A DNA stretch of 32,500 nucleotides from an uncultured Pelagibacteraceae bacterium (GCA_902564565.1 CACFBW010000010.1:1-32500); one strand, 5' to 3'; counted from the first letter of the stretch, positions 1 to 8,780 are shown. The notes: generated by a model not told the origin, from the sequence alone. Made by a program: numbers and translations.

Positions 1-709
1 TTTTTTTATATTTTTTACCAATTATCTTAGCAATTTTTGTTAATTTTGTTTTTTTACCAGATGCAATATTAACTGTGCCTTTAATTTCTTTTTTTGAAAA
101 ATTAAGTATAATTTTTCCTATATCGTCAACGGATATAAAGTCTCTATAGTGGTTTAAATTTTCTAATGTTATTTGTTTTTTTGAATTCTTAATTTTTTTT
201 TTTAAGTCTGGAACAAGATAGTTTTTACGTTGATTAGAATTTGTTGTACTAAATATGCGACCTATACAAAATTTAATTTTTTTTAATTTCAATCTTTTAA
301 TTTGTTTTTCACCTAAATATTTAGTCTTTCCATAATAAGTAATTGGTTTAATAGGAAAATTTTCTTTAATTTTCTTTTTTGAAGATGAATAAACATGAGA
401 AGTGGATGCAAAAAAAAACCATTTTATTTTTTTTTTCTTTTTTAAAATTGAATCTACTAAATTTTTAGTACCTGTTACATTTACATCAAATGCCATTTTT
501 TTATTTCTATTAACTAATTTTATTGGAACTATTGCTGCTAAATGTATTATTAAATCAAAATTATTTTTATTTACCCAATTTTCAACTTCCTTTTTTTTTG
601 TAATATCTCTCTTAAAATAAAAAAACTTAAAATTTTTTTTATTTTTAATTAAATTTTTACCAATAGAACCAGTATGACCTGTTATTCCACAAGTTATTTT
701 TTTTTTCAT
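1..709 (-). CDS. NAD-dependent epimerase/dehydratase (extended SDR), C-terminus beyond window
   Basis: The frame opens at an ATG (709-707) and runs off the left edge, showing 236 residues. Residues 11-17 give the Rossmann glycine motif GHTGSIG, an HLAA segment lies at 56-59, and Y125-G-K-T-K129 is the YxxxK catalytic pair of extended SDR enzymes. An STS segment at 101-103 stands at the usual catalytic serine position. The RDF segment after residue 180 resembles sugar-nucleotide epimerases/dehydratases. It starts 19 bases after the stop of the upstream GT4 gene and is probably the last visible gene of the 5263-to-1 operon. The likely role is epimerisation or dehydration of a nucleotide sugar in the cytoplasm. 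The exact substrate cannot be told, and the C-terminal substrate-binding part is partly missing. Confidence 0.85.
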   Translation of the reverse strand, partial: MKKKITCGITGHTGSIGKNLIKNKKNFKFFYFKRDITKKKEVENWVNKNNFDLIIHLAAIVPIKLVNRNKKMAFDVNVTGTKNLVDSILKKKKKIKWFFFASTSHVYSSSKKKIKENFPIKPITYYGKTKYLGEKQIKRLKLKKIKFCIGRIFSTTNSNQRKNYLVPDLKKKIKNSKKQITLENLNHYRDFISVDDIGKIILNFSKKEIKGTVNIASGKKTKLTKIAKIIGKKYKK

Positions 710-728
710 TTATTCAAGTCCATTTTTT

Positions 729-1868
729 TTAAGATAAATAGTTTTCTAACGCAGTAGTATGTCTAAAAATACTATATTTTCTTACATTTTTTTTTACATA
801 TATTTTTTTTCTTAAAACGTTTTTTTCATTATCATTGATAAATAAATTAAATTTTTTATTTAAAGAAATTAAATCATTACTATCAAATAAATAACCACCA
901 TCTTCATTTTTACCTATAATTTCTTCTGGTCCACTTTGACAATTGCTTGATAAAATACTTATATTATTGATTGCCGATTCAACTAAAACAAAACCCGGAT
1001 CTTCCCAAAGTGAAGTCAAAATAAACAACTTGCTGTTCGCTAAGTATTTGTAAATATTTTTTTTATGTCCAAGAAAAAATATTTTCTTATCTAAATTATA
1101 GATTTTAATTTTTTTTTTTAGATTGCTTTGCATTTCTCCCTCACCTAAAATAAAAACTTTATACTCTTGATATAAATCTTTATTTTTTCTATAGGCTTCT
1201 AAAATCAAACCAAAATTTTTTTGTTTAGTAATTCTACCTACTAAAATAATATTATTTTTTTTAAAATTTTTATCTTTAATTTCTTCTTTTTGTAGGTGTT
1301 TAATTTCTTTAATACTAAATATTGGATCATGAAGAACAAAAACTTTACTTTGGTCAAAAATTTTTTCCTCAATTAAAACATTTCTAGTTTCTTCTGTTGG
1401 ACAAAAAACCTTAAAAACGTTTTTTGATGTTTTTTTCCATAAAAACTTTCTAAAAAAATTTAATTTAGGTTTTCCAGAAATTCTTATAACTAATTTTGTA
1501 TTAAATTTATAAATTGAGAATAATATCAATGGCAAAGAAATCATTAAATGAGCTATAAAAAAATCTGGTCTATACTTTAACAAAATTTTTTTTAAAGGAT
1601 TAAAGCAAAGTATAAAAATTAAAATATATGAAATTCTACTTTTGACAAAGCCATACCTTGGTAATTTGTTTATAATGTTTAATTTTGAGTTTAAAAAAAA
1701 TTTATTATTAATTTCATCAATTTTATAATTCCATTCACCCAAACTATTTACAATATATGCATTATAATTTTTAGAATATTTATTAATTCCTGCTACAGAG
1801 TTATAGATTGCCTTAACGGTTGCAATTCTATTATCTAAAAATGGCCCCCAATAAAATATTTTTTTCAT
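729..1868 (-). CDS. Glycosyltransferase family 4 (GT-B)
   Basis: This 379-residue protein has the two-Rossmann GT-B layout. The C-terminal donor domain shows GRITKQKN (211-218), GEGE (242-245), a FLGH segment (265-268) and SLWEDPGFVLVESA (286-299). The last contains the E-x7-E motif (E289, E297) that binds the nucleotide-sugar diphosphate in retaining GT4 enzymes. The N-terminal acceptor half is poorly conserved, as usual. No signal peptide is seen, so it acts at the cytoplasmic face of the membrane. It is cotranscribed with an FkbM methyltransferase upstream and an SDR enzyme downstream, which suggests addition of a modified sugar to the lipid-linked repeat unit. The start ATG at 1868 directly abuts the stop of a possible 23-codon ORF. 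Donor and acceptor are unknown. Confidence 0.9.
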   Translation of the reverse strand: MKKIFYWGPFLDNRIATVKAIYNSVAGINKYSKNYNAYIVNSLGEWNYKIDEINNKFFLNSKLNIINKLPRYGFVKSRISYILIFILCFNPLKKILLKYRPDFFIAHLMISLPLILFSIYKFNTKLVIRISGKPKLNFFRKFLWKKTSKNVFKVFCPTEETRNVLIEEKIFDQSKVFVLHDPIFSIKEIKHLQKEEIKDKNFKKNNIILVGRITKQKNFGLILEAYRKNKDLYQEYKVFILGEGEMQSNLKKKIKIYNLDKKIFFLGHKKNIYKYLANSKLFILTSLWEDPGFVLVESAINNISILSSNCQSGPEEIIGKNEDGGYLFDSNDLISLNKKFNLFINDNEKNVLRKKIYVKKNVRKYSIFRHTTALENYLS

Positions 1869-1940
1869 TTAACTTTTTTTTAAAAAAATAAATAAATCAT
1901 AAAAACCAAAATTAAAAATTGCCTTTAATTGGATTAACAT
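1869..1940 (-). CDS. Possible 23-residue small ORF in the FkbM-GT4 gap
   Basis: In the 89-base gap between the FkbM gene and the GT4 gene, an ATG at 1940-1938 follows an AGGAAG ribosome-binding-like sequence (about 1952-1947) with a six-base spacer. The frame reads 23 codons to a TAA (1871-1869) immediately followed by the ATG of the GT4 gene (TAAATG). The same abutting TAAATG junction occurs at 30926-30931 and at the asnB/ABC junction near 20520. The product would be hydrophobic and aromatic-rich (F, I, L, Y). It could be a leader coupling translation into the GT4 gene, a remnant of a lost gene tail, or chance. No homologue is recognised. Confidence 0.25.
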   Translation of the reverse strand: MLIQLKAIFNFGFYDLFIFLKKS

Positions 1941-1957
1941 TTTTTTCTTCCTATAAG

Positions 1958-2671
1958 TTATGATGTTTTTGTATTCTGATAGATATACTCAAAACTTTTT
2001 CTAAAAAACATCTTTAATTTAAAAACCTTTGTAAATCCATTTTCCATTAAGTAACTATTAATCATTGAAAATGTATATCCTTTTTTAATCATATCATCAT
2101 AATGATGTTCAAAATATATGTAATCTACAATTTTTATTTTTTTACTTAATCCTTTAATAACTCTCAATTCATATCCTTCGGTATCAATTTTTAATATATC
2201 TATTTTTTTTATATTATTAGAATCAATAAAATCAGATAACAAAATTGGCTTTAACTTAAATTCTATAGTTTTTGATTTTCCCAAAGAAAACAAATTAATT
2301 AAAAAAGTCTTTTTTTTATAATACTTTGAATCATGGTTAATTTTATTCATAGTTGAAGAAGATGACTCATCAAGTTGATAAAAATCAGTTTCTTCTTCAC
2401 TGTTTCCAGCTGCTTTATTTATAATATTGATATTGTTTTTATTTAATTTAAATATTTTTTTTTCCAAAAATTTGAAATTGATAGGACTTGCTTCAAATGC
2501 ATAATAGTTTTTAACTTTAAAATTATTATAAAATAAATCAAGAGTTTCTCCTCTATGTGCGCCAATATCAAAGATCATATCAATGTTTATAAACTTTGAT
2601 TTAAAAAAATTTAAAATTTTCCTCTTATTAAAAAAATCAAAAATTGAAAGTAATAAAATTGTTATTTTCAT
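1958..2671 (-). CDS. FkbM family SAM-dependent methyltransferase
   Basis: The 237-residue protein has the FkbM (Methyltransf_21) signature. DIGAHRGET at 35-43 is the SAM-binding glycine loop, FEASP at 59-63 follows beta-2, and KIDTEGYE at 161-168 is the family's diagnostic beta-4 motif. Length is normal for the family. These enzymes O-methylate hydroxyls of small molecules and, in polysaccharide clusters, of sugars. Its start overlaps the stop of the upstream membrane-protein gene by one base (TAATG at 2671), which indicates translational coupling. The likely role is O-methylation of a residue of the surface glycan. The acceptor is not determinable from sequence. Confidence 0.9.
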   Translation of the reverse strand: MKITILLLSIFDFFNKRKILNFFKSKFINIDMIFDIGAHRGETLDLFYNNFKVKNYYAFEASPINFKFLEKKIFKLNKNNINIINKAAGNSEEETDFYQLDESSSSTMNKINHDSKYYKKKTFLINLFSLGKSKTIEFKLKPILLSDFIDSNNIKKIDILKIDTEGYELRVIKGLSKKIKIVDYIYFEHHYDDMIKKGYTFSMINSYLMENGFTKVFKLKMFFRKSFEYIYQNTKTS

Positions 2672-4098
2672 TATTTAAAAAATTTTTCAATACCTCTGGA
2701 TGTAAAAAAGAGTAAAAAAGGCATACAAGGTGTAAAATATCTAGGATTTCCCATCCACCCACTTACTAACAAAAAATAAGCTATAATTAATATAAAAAGC
2801 ATATAAATCAAAAAAAGATTTTTGGGCAAAATCTTTTTTCTAAAATCTGAAATAATTGAAACTAAACCAACTAATGAAATAAAATAAATTATTAGTGAAT
2901 ATATTATTACGATACTAAGATAAAAATAATACTTTTTACTTTTAAGTTTCCAATATCTTGTGCCTTCTTTTTTTCCTTTAGTTTTATCTAAATTCATGTC
3001 TTTTATTACTTGAAATGGATCAATCATCATTGTTTGAAAGGTTTTCCATATATGATATCTCGCTGATTCAAAAGGATATTTTAAAATAATTTTGATCGCA
3101 TAGTCATTTTGTAAATTATATAATTTTATTTTTGCACTTTCATATTCTAAGTTTAATTTATTTCTTTCTATCCAATTTTTATTAAGTTTCTTTTTATACT
3201 CTTTGACTTCATCAAGATTTATATTTTCTTTTTTAGAAATTAATTTATTTATAAAATAATGAAAAAGTGCAGATTTCGCTTGATAAGGTGTAACATAAAA
3301 TGTGTCTGATCTTTTAAAATTTGTATAACCAATGTAAGAAACAATTATTAACATTCCAAGCATCAAAAAAATTATAGGCTTGTAAGATTTATCTCTAAAT
3401 ACATAAATTATATAAAAAATTATTGGAAGCCAAAGACCTATGGATATACTTCTTTGCGCATACATAAAACCTAATAATAAACCAAAAAAGAAATAACCTA
3501 TATAACTTAATTCAAAACTAAATATAAATATTAATAAAATTATTATAAATGATAAATAAATAGACTCTGTAAAAAATGATGAGTGATATTGTATAATGGT
3601 TGGTTCTAAACTTAAAAATAAAAATAAAATTGTCAAATATCTTGAAGAAAATCTACTTTTTAATTTTTTAAATAAAAAAAATAGACAAGAAAAATATAAA
3701 ATCGATTGTAATGCTAAAAAGCCAAATTTTGAGTTTTTTGATTTATGAATTTTTATTTTTTTATTTTCGCCTGTATTTTTATCTAAAATATTAACTGTTT
3801 CATAAATTTCTTCATTTATAAAATGATAATAAAGACCAACAAAAATTTGAGGTAAAAAACTTCTATAATATTCTTTATCAAATTTAAAAAATTCATTTTT
3901 TTCTAAGTTTTTTTTATAGCTATCAGCGTAATCAAATATTCCAGCAATATCAGATCTTACAATTGAATGTATATATGTCCCATCTTCTCTAATTCTGATA
4001 TTGTCATATTTGTTAATTATAAAATTTGAAAAAATAATACTTATAGTCAGTCCTGCTAGAAATATAAAAAAAAAATTTTTGTTATAAATTTTACGCAT
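2671..4098 (-). CDS. Polytopic membrane protein, possible GT-C glycosyltransferase
   Basis: This 475-residue protein begins with a short basic N-terminus and a transmembrane segment (about 9-28). A soluble loop of about 100 residues follows, containing an acidic IREDGTY segment (36-42) and SFLPQ (80-84). Then come many hydrophobic helices separated by lysine-rich loops and a final helix pair near the C-terminus. A first loop with acidic residues followed by a bundle of helices is the plan of GT-C enzymes that use polyprenyl-phosphate sugars, but I see no decisive family motif, so this is a structural guess. It overlaps the upstream polymerase/ligase gene by eight bases and the downstream FkbM gene by one, so it is tightly coupled to both. 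The alternative is an uncharacterised assembly protein. Confidence 0.75.
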   Translation of the reverse strand: MRKIYNKNFFFIFLAGLTISIIFSNFIINKYDNIRIREDGTYIHSIVRSDIAGIFDYADSYKKNLEKNEFFKFDKEYYRSFLPQIFVGLYYHFINEEIYETVNILDKNTGENKKIKIHKSKNSKFGFLALQSILYFSCLFFLFKKLKSRFSSRYLTILFLFLSLEPTIIQYHSSFFTESIYLSFIIILLIFIFSFELSYIGYFFFGLLLGFMYAQRSISIGLWLPIIFYIIYVFRDKSYKPIIFLMLGMLIIVSYIGYTNFKRSDTFYVTPYQAKSALFHYFINKLISKKENINLDEVKEYKKKLNKNWIERNKLNLEYESAKIKLYNLQNDYAIKIILKYPFESARYHIWKTFQTMMIDPFQVIKDMNLDKTKGKKEGTRYWKLKSKKYYFYLSIVIIYSLIIYFISLVGLVSIISDFRKKILPKNLFLIYMLFILIIAYFLLVSGWMGNPRYFTPCMPFLLFFTSRGIEKFFK

Positions 4099-5263
4099 TC
4101 TGTTTATAATTAATTAAAAGTGAATAGTTTATCCAAAAAATTGTAGCTGTATAGCTAGTAAAAAAACTACCTGAAGGGAGCAAGGGTATTAAAGTTGCAA
4201 CTAAAAACAAAATACTACCAATTTTATAAAAATTATTTTTTAAATATTTTCTTCTCCATAACAAAAATATAATATTAGATAAAATTAAAATATAACCTAT
4301 GAGACCCAATTCTGATAATAATTCAAAATGTGTTTGATGTGGATGAGTGGTCGCGACATTTTTTTCGTATCTAAATTTTTTCAAACCAACACCATACCAG
4401 ACATTATCTTTAAAAATAACTAATGCATCATTATAATGACGAAAATAATTATTCTTTTTAATTAAATTTTCTTTATTTAGTTTTTCTTCTTTAAATAATT
4501 GAATAACATCTTTAAATATATGATGATAAAATTTACTTTTTAGCACTGGAGAGTTTATAATTATGAAAATACTAATTAAAGCAAAAATAACAAATGCTAA
4601 AAATTTTTTATAAAATGGTTTTTTATAAACTACAAATACAAAAATAAAACACATTAAAGTTATTTTTAAAAAATTTGACCTTTCTCCAATTAATAGCGAA
4701 GTAATTAAAAAAGTTATTAATAAAATAAAAAACAATTTTTTATTAAAATTATTAAAATAAGATAAAGCAAGAAATATAAAACCAAAGTAATATCCGCCAA
4801 TTTTAAGTTCATCGCCGGTGAAGCCTGCCAATCTACCTGGGTAATTTGCTGAAAATCCTAGAATATTTTGACCATTAAAATATTCTAACATCAAATCAAT
4901 ACTTACAATTAAAAAAATAAATGACCAAAATTTTATAATTTTATTTTCATTTTTATTCAAATAAAAAGAAATTGCGTAAGCTAGTAAAATAAAACGAATA
5001 AAACCAAAAGCTCGTATTATACTTTCATTATTTTCAGCTATAAAAATTGCATTATAAATCAAATATAAATATATAATTATAAGGAAACGAAAATTATAAT
5101 CCTTAAGAAAATAAAAGTTTTTTTCTTTAAAACATACTAATAGATAAAAAAATACAATTATAATTATCGTTAAATTGCTTATCAATGTTCCCACAAATAA
5201 GCTGATTGGTAAGAAGCAAATCAAATAAATATTGAGATTATTAAGACTAATTTCTTTTTTCAC
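4091..5263 (-). CDS. O-antigen polymerase/ligase family membrane protein (Wzy/WaaL-like)
   Basis: This 390-residue protein is almost entirely hydrophobic, with about ten predicted transmembrane segments and one larger periplasmic loop in the C-terminal half. In that loop, GVGLKKFR (about 292-299) followed by THPHQTHFELLSELGLIGY (about 307-325) matches the Wzy_C/O-antigen ligase signature (PHN/PHQ, then an E-x-G-LxG helix). Such proteins polymerise lipid-linked repeat units or ligate glycan to lipid A or another acceptor in the periplasm. Polymerase and ligase cannot be separated by sequence alone. It is the first gene of the 5263-to-1 operon and lies 23 bases downstream of a decayed GT2 tail (5287-5466), so its original upstream neighbour was probably replaced. 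Confidence 0.85.
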   Translation of the reverse strand: MKKEISLNNLNIYLICFLPISLFVGTLISNLTIIIIVFFYLLVCFKEKNFYFLKDYNFRFLIIIYLYLIYNAIFIAENNESIIRAFGFIRFILLAYAISFYLNKNENKIIKFWSFIFLIVSIDLMLEYFNGQNILGFSANYPGRLAGFTGDELKIGGYYFGFIFLALSYFNNFNKKLFFILLITFLITSLLIGERSNFLKITLMCFIFVFVVYKKPFYKKFLAFVIFALISIFIIINSPVLKSKFYHHIFKDVIQLFKEEKLNKENLIKKNNYFRHYNDALVIFKDNVWYGVGLKKFRYEKNVATTHPHQTHFELLSELGLIGYILILSNIIFLLWRRKYLKNNFYKIGSILFLVATLIPLLPSGSFFTSYTATIFWINYSLLINYKQNA

Positions 5264-5286
5264 ACTATTAATTTATTAACTTACTA

Positions 5287-5466
5287 TTAAGACAAAAATA
5301 TGTTTTTAAATTTGTTAATTATTTTTAACAAAAATAGAAATATTATATAAAGTGGATTTTGACCATTATCAATCCTAATTTTTGACTCTATAAAATAAAT
5401 TTTGTAAAAAGGAACGTTGAATGAAATTCTATTTAAATCTAATTTACCCACTGCTTTCTTCGATAT
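5287..5466 (-). pseudogene. Decayed 3' tail of a GT2 glycosyltransferase gene
   Basis: On the minus strand, 59 codons plus a TAA stop read open from 5466 to 5287, bounded upstream by an in-frame TAA and without a start codon. The peptide aligns with the C-terminus of the intact GT2 gene at 22591-23331. Matches include the GK-DL step, VPFYK, the K-I-R-[IL]-DNGQN block and a hydrophobic tail rich in I, L and K. At DNA level the two share, for example, a 15-base run reading attttgaccattatc on the plus strand (5355 and 22667 areas). This is a truncated remnant left after replacement of the gene that once stood upstream of the Wzy/WaaL-like gene. It could not encode a working transferase, because the GT-A domain is gone. 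Confidence 0.85.
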
Positions 5467-5486
5467 TTATGTCTTCTACTTTCTAT

Positions 5487-5516
5487 CTTTTATCTATAAT
5501 ACTTTTATCTATAATA
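5487..5516 (+). repeat. Perfect 15-bp tandem duplication carrying two TATAAT boxes
   Basis: The 15-base unit cttttatctataata occurs twice back to back (5487-5501 and 5502-5516). Each copy contains a perfect sigma-70 -10 hexamer TATAAT (5495-5500 and 5510-5515), 43 and 28 bases upstream of the epimerase ATG at 5543. No good -35 hexamer stands 16-18 bases upstream of either box. The element is the best promoter candidate for the isolated plus-strand epimerase gene. Duplication of a -10 box could alter its expression, and the repeat could expand or contract by slippage. The repeat is certain; its promoter role is inference. Confidence 0.6.
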
Positions 5517-5542
5517 ACATTAATTAAATCTAAATTTAAATT

Positions 5543-6487
5543 ATGAAAATTTTAATCACTGGAAGTTGTGGGTTTATTGGATTCAACCTATCTTTATTTT
5601 TATTAAGAAAAGGATATAAAATATATGGAATTGATAACATAAATAATTACTATGACGTAAAAATTAAATACAAAAGACTTAAAATTCTTAAAAAATTTAA
5701 ATTATTCAAATTTTATAAATTTAACTTAGAAGATGAAAAAAAATTAATAAAAATTTTTAAAAATAAATTTGACGCCGTTATTCATTTGGCAGCTCAAGCC
5801 GGTGTAAGGTATTCTATAAGTAATCCAAAAAAATATATCCAAAGTAATGTATTAGGTTTTTTTAATATATTAAATGCATGCAGATTAAAAAATGTAAAAA
5901 AAATTTTATACGCATCATCAAGTTCAGTTTATGGAGATAAAAAAAAATTTCCATTAAAAGAAACTGATATAATAAATCCAAAAAATCTTTACGGTCTTAC
6001 AAAAAAGAACAACGAAGAAATGGCGGAAATATTTAAAAATTTTTATAATTTAAATTTAATTGGATTAAGATTTTTTACAGTTTATGGAGAGTATGGAAGA
6101 CCAGATATGTTTATGATGAAGTATTTAAATTCAAAGAAATTTTTTGATCTATACAATTATGGAAATCATTATAGAGACTTTACATACATAAAAGATGTGA
6201 ATGAAATTATATTAAAATTATTAAATAAAAGAAATCGCGGTCACTTAATTCTAAATATTTGTAGCAACAAAACAATTAAAATCACAAAAATTATATATGA
6301 GATAAACAAGTATGTGAATAAAAAAAATTTACATATTAATAAAATAAACCTTCAAAAAGCTGACGTTGTAAAGACTCATGGTCAAAATAAAAAAGTAAAA
6401 GAATTAACTAATTTTAAAAATTTTACCTCTATTAAGTCAGGAATTAAATTTTTAACAGATTGGTACAAAGAAGATATGAAAAATTAA
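5543..6487 (+). CDS. UDP-glucuronate 4-epimerase-like SDR enzyme
   Basis: This 314-residue extended SDR shows GSCGFIG (7-13) for NAD binding, then D31 with the NINNYYDV stretch typical of UDP-glucuronate 4-epimerases (CapI/LspL type). SSSS sits at 125-128 and the catalytic Y150-G-L-T-K154 follows. RFFTVYGEYGRPDM (176-189) is also characteristic of that subgroup, and YRDFTYIKDV (210-219) contacts the nucleotide. The likely reaction is UDP-GlcA to UDP-GalA in the cytoplasm; the identity of the uronic acid is an inference from motif similarity. It is slightly shorter than the usual roughly 335 residues. It is a single plus-strand gene between two minus operons, with a duplicated TATAAT element upstream and a four-base convergent overlap with the next gene. 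No clear Shine-Dalgarno is seen. Confidence 0.85.
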   Translation: MKILITGSCGFIGFNLSLFLLRKGYKIYGIDNINNYYDVKIKYKRLKILKKFKLFKFYKFNLEDEKKLIKIFKNKFDAVIHLAAQAGVRYSISNPKKYIQSNVLGFFNILNACRLKNVKKILYASSSSVYGDKKKFPLKETDIINPKNLYGLTKKNNEEMAEIFKNFYNLNLIGLRFFTVYGEYGRPDMFMMKYLNSKKFFDLYNYGNHYRDFTYIKDVNEIILKLLNKRNRGHLILNICSNKTIKITKIIYEINKYVNKKNLHINKINLQKADVVKTHGQNKKVKELTNFKNFTSIKSGIKFLTDWYKEDMKN

Positions 6488-7575
6488 AGACTATTAAAAA
6501 TTTTTTCATATATTTTTGCACTTCTTTTTTTTTCAAATTTAAAAAGGTGCCTCTTAGACATTGATGCTTTTTTTCTTAATCTTGAAGGATTATTCAAAAA
6601 TTTATTTATTTTTAAAACTAAGCTTTGTGGTTTATTTATATCAAACAAATCTCCATAACATCCATTTTTTAAAATTTCATAAATTCCACCATTGCTTTTT
6701 GAACAAATTACTGGAACCGATTGACTCAGTGCCTCAACTACAACATTGGGAAAACCTTCAAAAAAAGACGTATTTATGAGCAAATCACTTTTTTTTAAAT
6801 AAGGAAAAATATCCTCTTTAAATCCTAATAATTTAATTTTATTTTTCAACCCGTAATTTTTAACTTTAGTCTCAATTTTTTTTTTCAAAGGTCCATCTCC
6901 AATAATATTTAAATTATATTTTCTTTTGTCAATGCCTTGAAACGCATCTATTAATATTTCTAACCCTTTCTCCTCAGATAGTCTGCCGATCCAAATAATA
7001 TTTTTAGGAATTCTATCTTTATATTTTTTTTTTTTAAATTTACTGAATGAACCCGGGTATACAAATATTGATTTAGATCTTGAATATAAACTTACTTTTT
7101 TTGCAACTCTCTTTGAATTTGCGATTATTAAATCTGCTTTTGTATAAACAAGTTTTATTAAAAATTTTATTATACTTTTTTTAAAAAAATCTATTAAACC
7201 AAAATAAATAAATAGTTCGCTTAAAGTTGTTCTTTCAGTAAATATAAACTTAATATTGTCTTGCTTTTTTTGGAATAATCCAATTAATACATTCGCATGA
7301 AATAAATTTGATATAAATATTGTTTTATATTTACTTTTAGCTATTTGACTAATAATTCTAGCAATTTCACTTTGGGCAAATATTGTTTTACTTTTTTTAA
7401 TTTCATAAACTTTTGCAATATTGCTTAGTTCATATTTATATTCGCATTTATCTAGACATAAAATATTTAAATTAAAATTTTTTTTGTTAAGATTTTTACA
7501 TAAGGAAAAAATGGAATTCCCAGCTCCTCCTTTCACGAATTCAGGTAAAAAAAAAATTAAGTTTTTTTTTTTCAT
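6484..7575 (-). CDS. Glycosyltransferase family 4 (GT-B)
   Basis: The protein is 363 residues. The N-terminal acceptor domain contains KGGAGNS (15-21), the glycine loop seen in many GT4 enzymes. The donor domain shows GRLSEEKG (197-204), IIGDGPL (224-230) and an EGFPNVVVEAL motif (273-283) with the E-x7-E pair. These are all canonical for retaining GT-B transferases of lipopolysaccharide and capsule synthesis. It is the last gene of the 10345-to-6484 operon and overlaps the TviB-like dehydrogenase gene by four bases (ATGA), so it plausibly uses the uronic-acid UDP-sugar made by that neighbour. Its 3' end overlaps the convergent epimerase gene by four bases, leaving no room for an intergenic terminator. 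Confidence 0.9.
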   Translation of the reverse strand: MKKKNLIFFLPEFVKGGAGNSIFSLCKNLNKKNFNLNILCLDKCEYKYELSNIAKVYEIKKSKTIFAQSEIARIISQIAKSKYKTIFISNLFHANVLIGLFQKKQDNIKFIFTERTTLSELFIYFGLIDFFKKSIIKFLIKLVYTKADLIIANSKRVAKKVSLYSRSKSIFVYPGSFSKFKKKKYKDRIPKNIIWIGRLSEEKGLEILIDAFQGIDKRKYNLNIIGDGPLKKKIETKVKNYGLKNKIKLLGFKEDIFPYLKKSDLLINTSFFEGFPNVVVEALSQSVPVICSKSNGGIYEILKNGCYGDLFDINKPQSLVLKINKFLNNPSRLRKKASMSKRHLFKFEKKRSAKIYEKIFNSL

Positions 7576-8780
7576 TTGGAAAAATAATTAAATATATCTA
7601 GATATTTGAACTTATTTTTTTTATAGTCTCTATAAAATTTATTTTTAAAATTTTTATGGTTTACAAGAGGTATAATCAAATCATAATTATTCATTTTTTT
7701 AATTTTATTTAAAGTATTAAATTTTTTCGATTGTAATTTATCTATCTTTGGATCATATGCGTTAATTTTATTCTTAAATTTTTTTTTAAGTTTCAAATAA
7801 AGATTCAATGCAAGAGAATTTCTGAGGTCAGATACTTGCGCTTTATAGCTCACTCCCAAAATTAAAATTTTTTTTAATTTTTCACTCTTTATTTTTTCTA
7901 CAATTTTTTTAAAAATAAAATATTCTAATTCATCATTTACTTTTCTTCCTGAAAGCATAAATTGAGCATTATGACCTTTGGTTTTTGCATAATGATAAAA
8001 ATAATATGGATCGACAGGCAAACAGTGTCCGCCGACTAAACCTGGCGAAAAATCCAAAAAATTCCATTTAGTTTTTGCAAGCTTGATCACCTCTTTAAAA
8101 TTTAAATTTGATTTTTTGCAAACCATAAATATTTCATTCATGAAAGCTATATTTATATCTCTTTGGATATTCTCAATCACTTTTGACATTTCGGCATTTT
8201 CAATTGATTTTGAAAAAACTATATTATTTGAAATTGTATTATAAACTTTTGAAATATTTTTTTTAATAATATTAGGACAACTGTCATAAGAAACGATTTT
8301 TTTAATTTTTTTAATTGTATTAACCTTATCTCCCGGATTAAGCCTTTCAGGGCTATAACCTAAAAAAATTTTTTTGTTTTTAAAATATCTATTTTTAAAA
8401 GATCTTATTAAACCTGGATATACAGTGGACTCAAAAAAAATTATATCTTCATTTTTTATAACTTTATTTAAAATTTTACATGATTTTTCAAGCGGTCTAA
8501 GATCAGGTTTTTTATTAGGATATATTGGCGTAGGGACAGTAATTATATAAAAATTACTGTCATTAAGATCAGAAACCTTGTTTGAAAATTTTGACTTTTT
8601 ATTCAATTTTAAATCATTAAAAGAAAATTCTTTATTAACGTCAAATCTATTTTTTAGTTGATAAATTCTGTCTTTATTAATATCAAAACCTACACAGATG
8701 AACTTTTTTTCCAACCGCAAGTAAGTTGGAAGACCAACATAACCAAGGCCAATTACTGCAATTTTTATTTTTCTATTCAT
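7572..8780 (-). CDS. tviB: Nucleotide-sugar 6-dehydrogenase, UDP-HexNAc dehydrogenase (TviB-like)
   Basis: This 402-residue member of the UDP-glucose/GDP-mannose dehydrogenase family has NAD-binding GLGYVGLP at 11-18. The TVPTP segment is at 81-85, ESTVYPG at 117-123 and GYSPERLNPGD at 141-151, with IENIQRDINIAFMNE in the helix bundle. LVGGHCLPVDPYY holds the catalytic C253. The PGLVGGHC-x-x-VDPYY and SPER-x-NPGD versions match the TviB/WbpO/CapL branch, which oxidises UDP-GlcNAc or UDP-GalNAc to the uronic acid, better than they match Ugd. An amidotransferase (20520-22400) elsewhere in the window could amidate the resulting uronate. It overlaps the downstream GT4 gene by four bases and follows the alcohol dehydrogenase gene by 16 bases. 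The symbol reflects family resemblance, not proven substrate. Confidence 0.9.
   Translation of the reverse strand: MNRKIKIAVIGLGYVGLPTYLRLEKKFICVGFDINKDRIYQLKNRFDVNKEFSFNDLKLNKKSKFSNKVSDLNDSNFYIITVPTPIYPNKKPDLRPLEKSCKILNKVIKNEDIIFFESTVYPGLIRSFKNRYFKNKKIFLGYSPERLNPGDKVNTIKKIKKIVSYDSCPNIIKKNISKVYNTISNNIVFSKSIENAEMSKVIENIQRDINIAFMNEIFMVCKKSNLNFKEVIKLAKTKWNFLDFSPGLVGGHCLPVDPYYFYHYAKTKGHNAQFMLSGRKVNDELEYFIFKKIVEKIKSEKLKKILILGVSYKAQVSDLRNSLALNLYLKLKKKFKNKINAYDPKIDKLQSKKFNTLNKIKKMNNYDLIIPLVNHKNFKNKFYRDYKKNKFKYLDIFNYFSK

Noticed and set aside
402-620. Plus-strand open frame of about 70 codons
   Set aside because: It lies antisense within the epimerase gene at 1-709, is mostly phenylalanine from T-runs and has no ribosome-binding site; the minus-strand frame carries clear SDR motifs.
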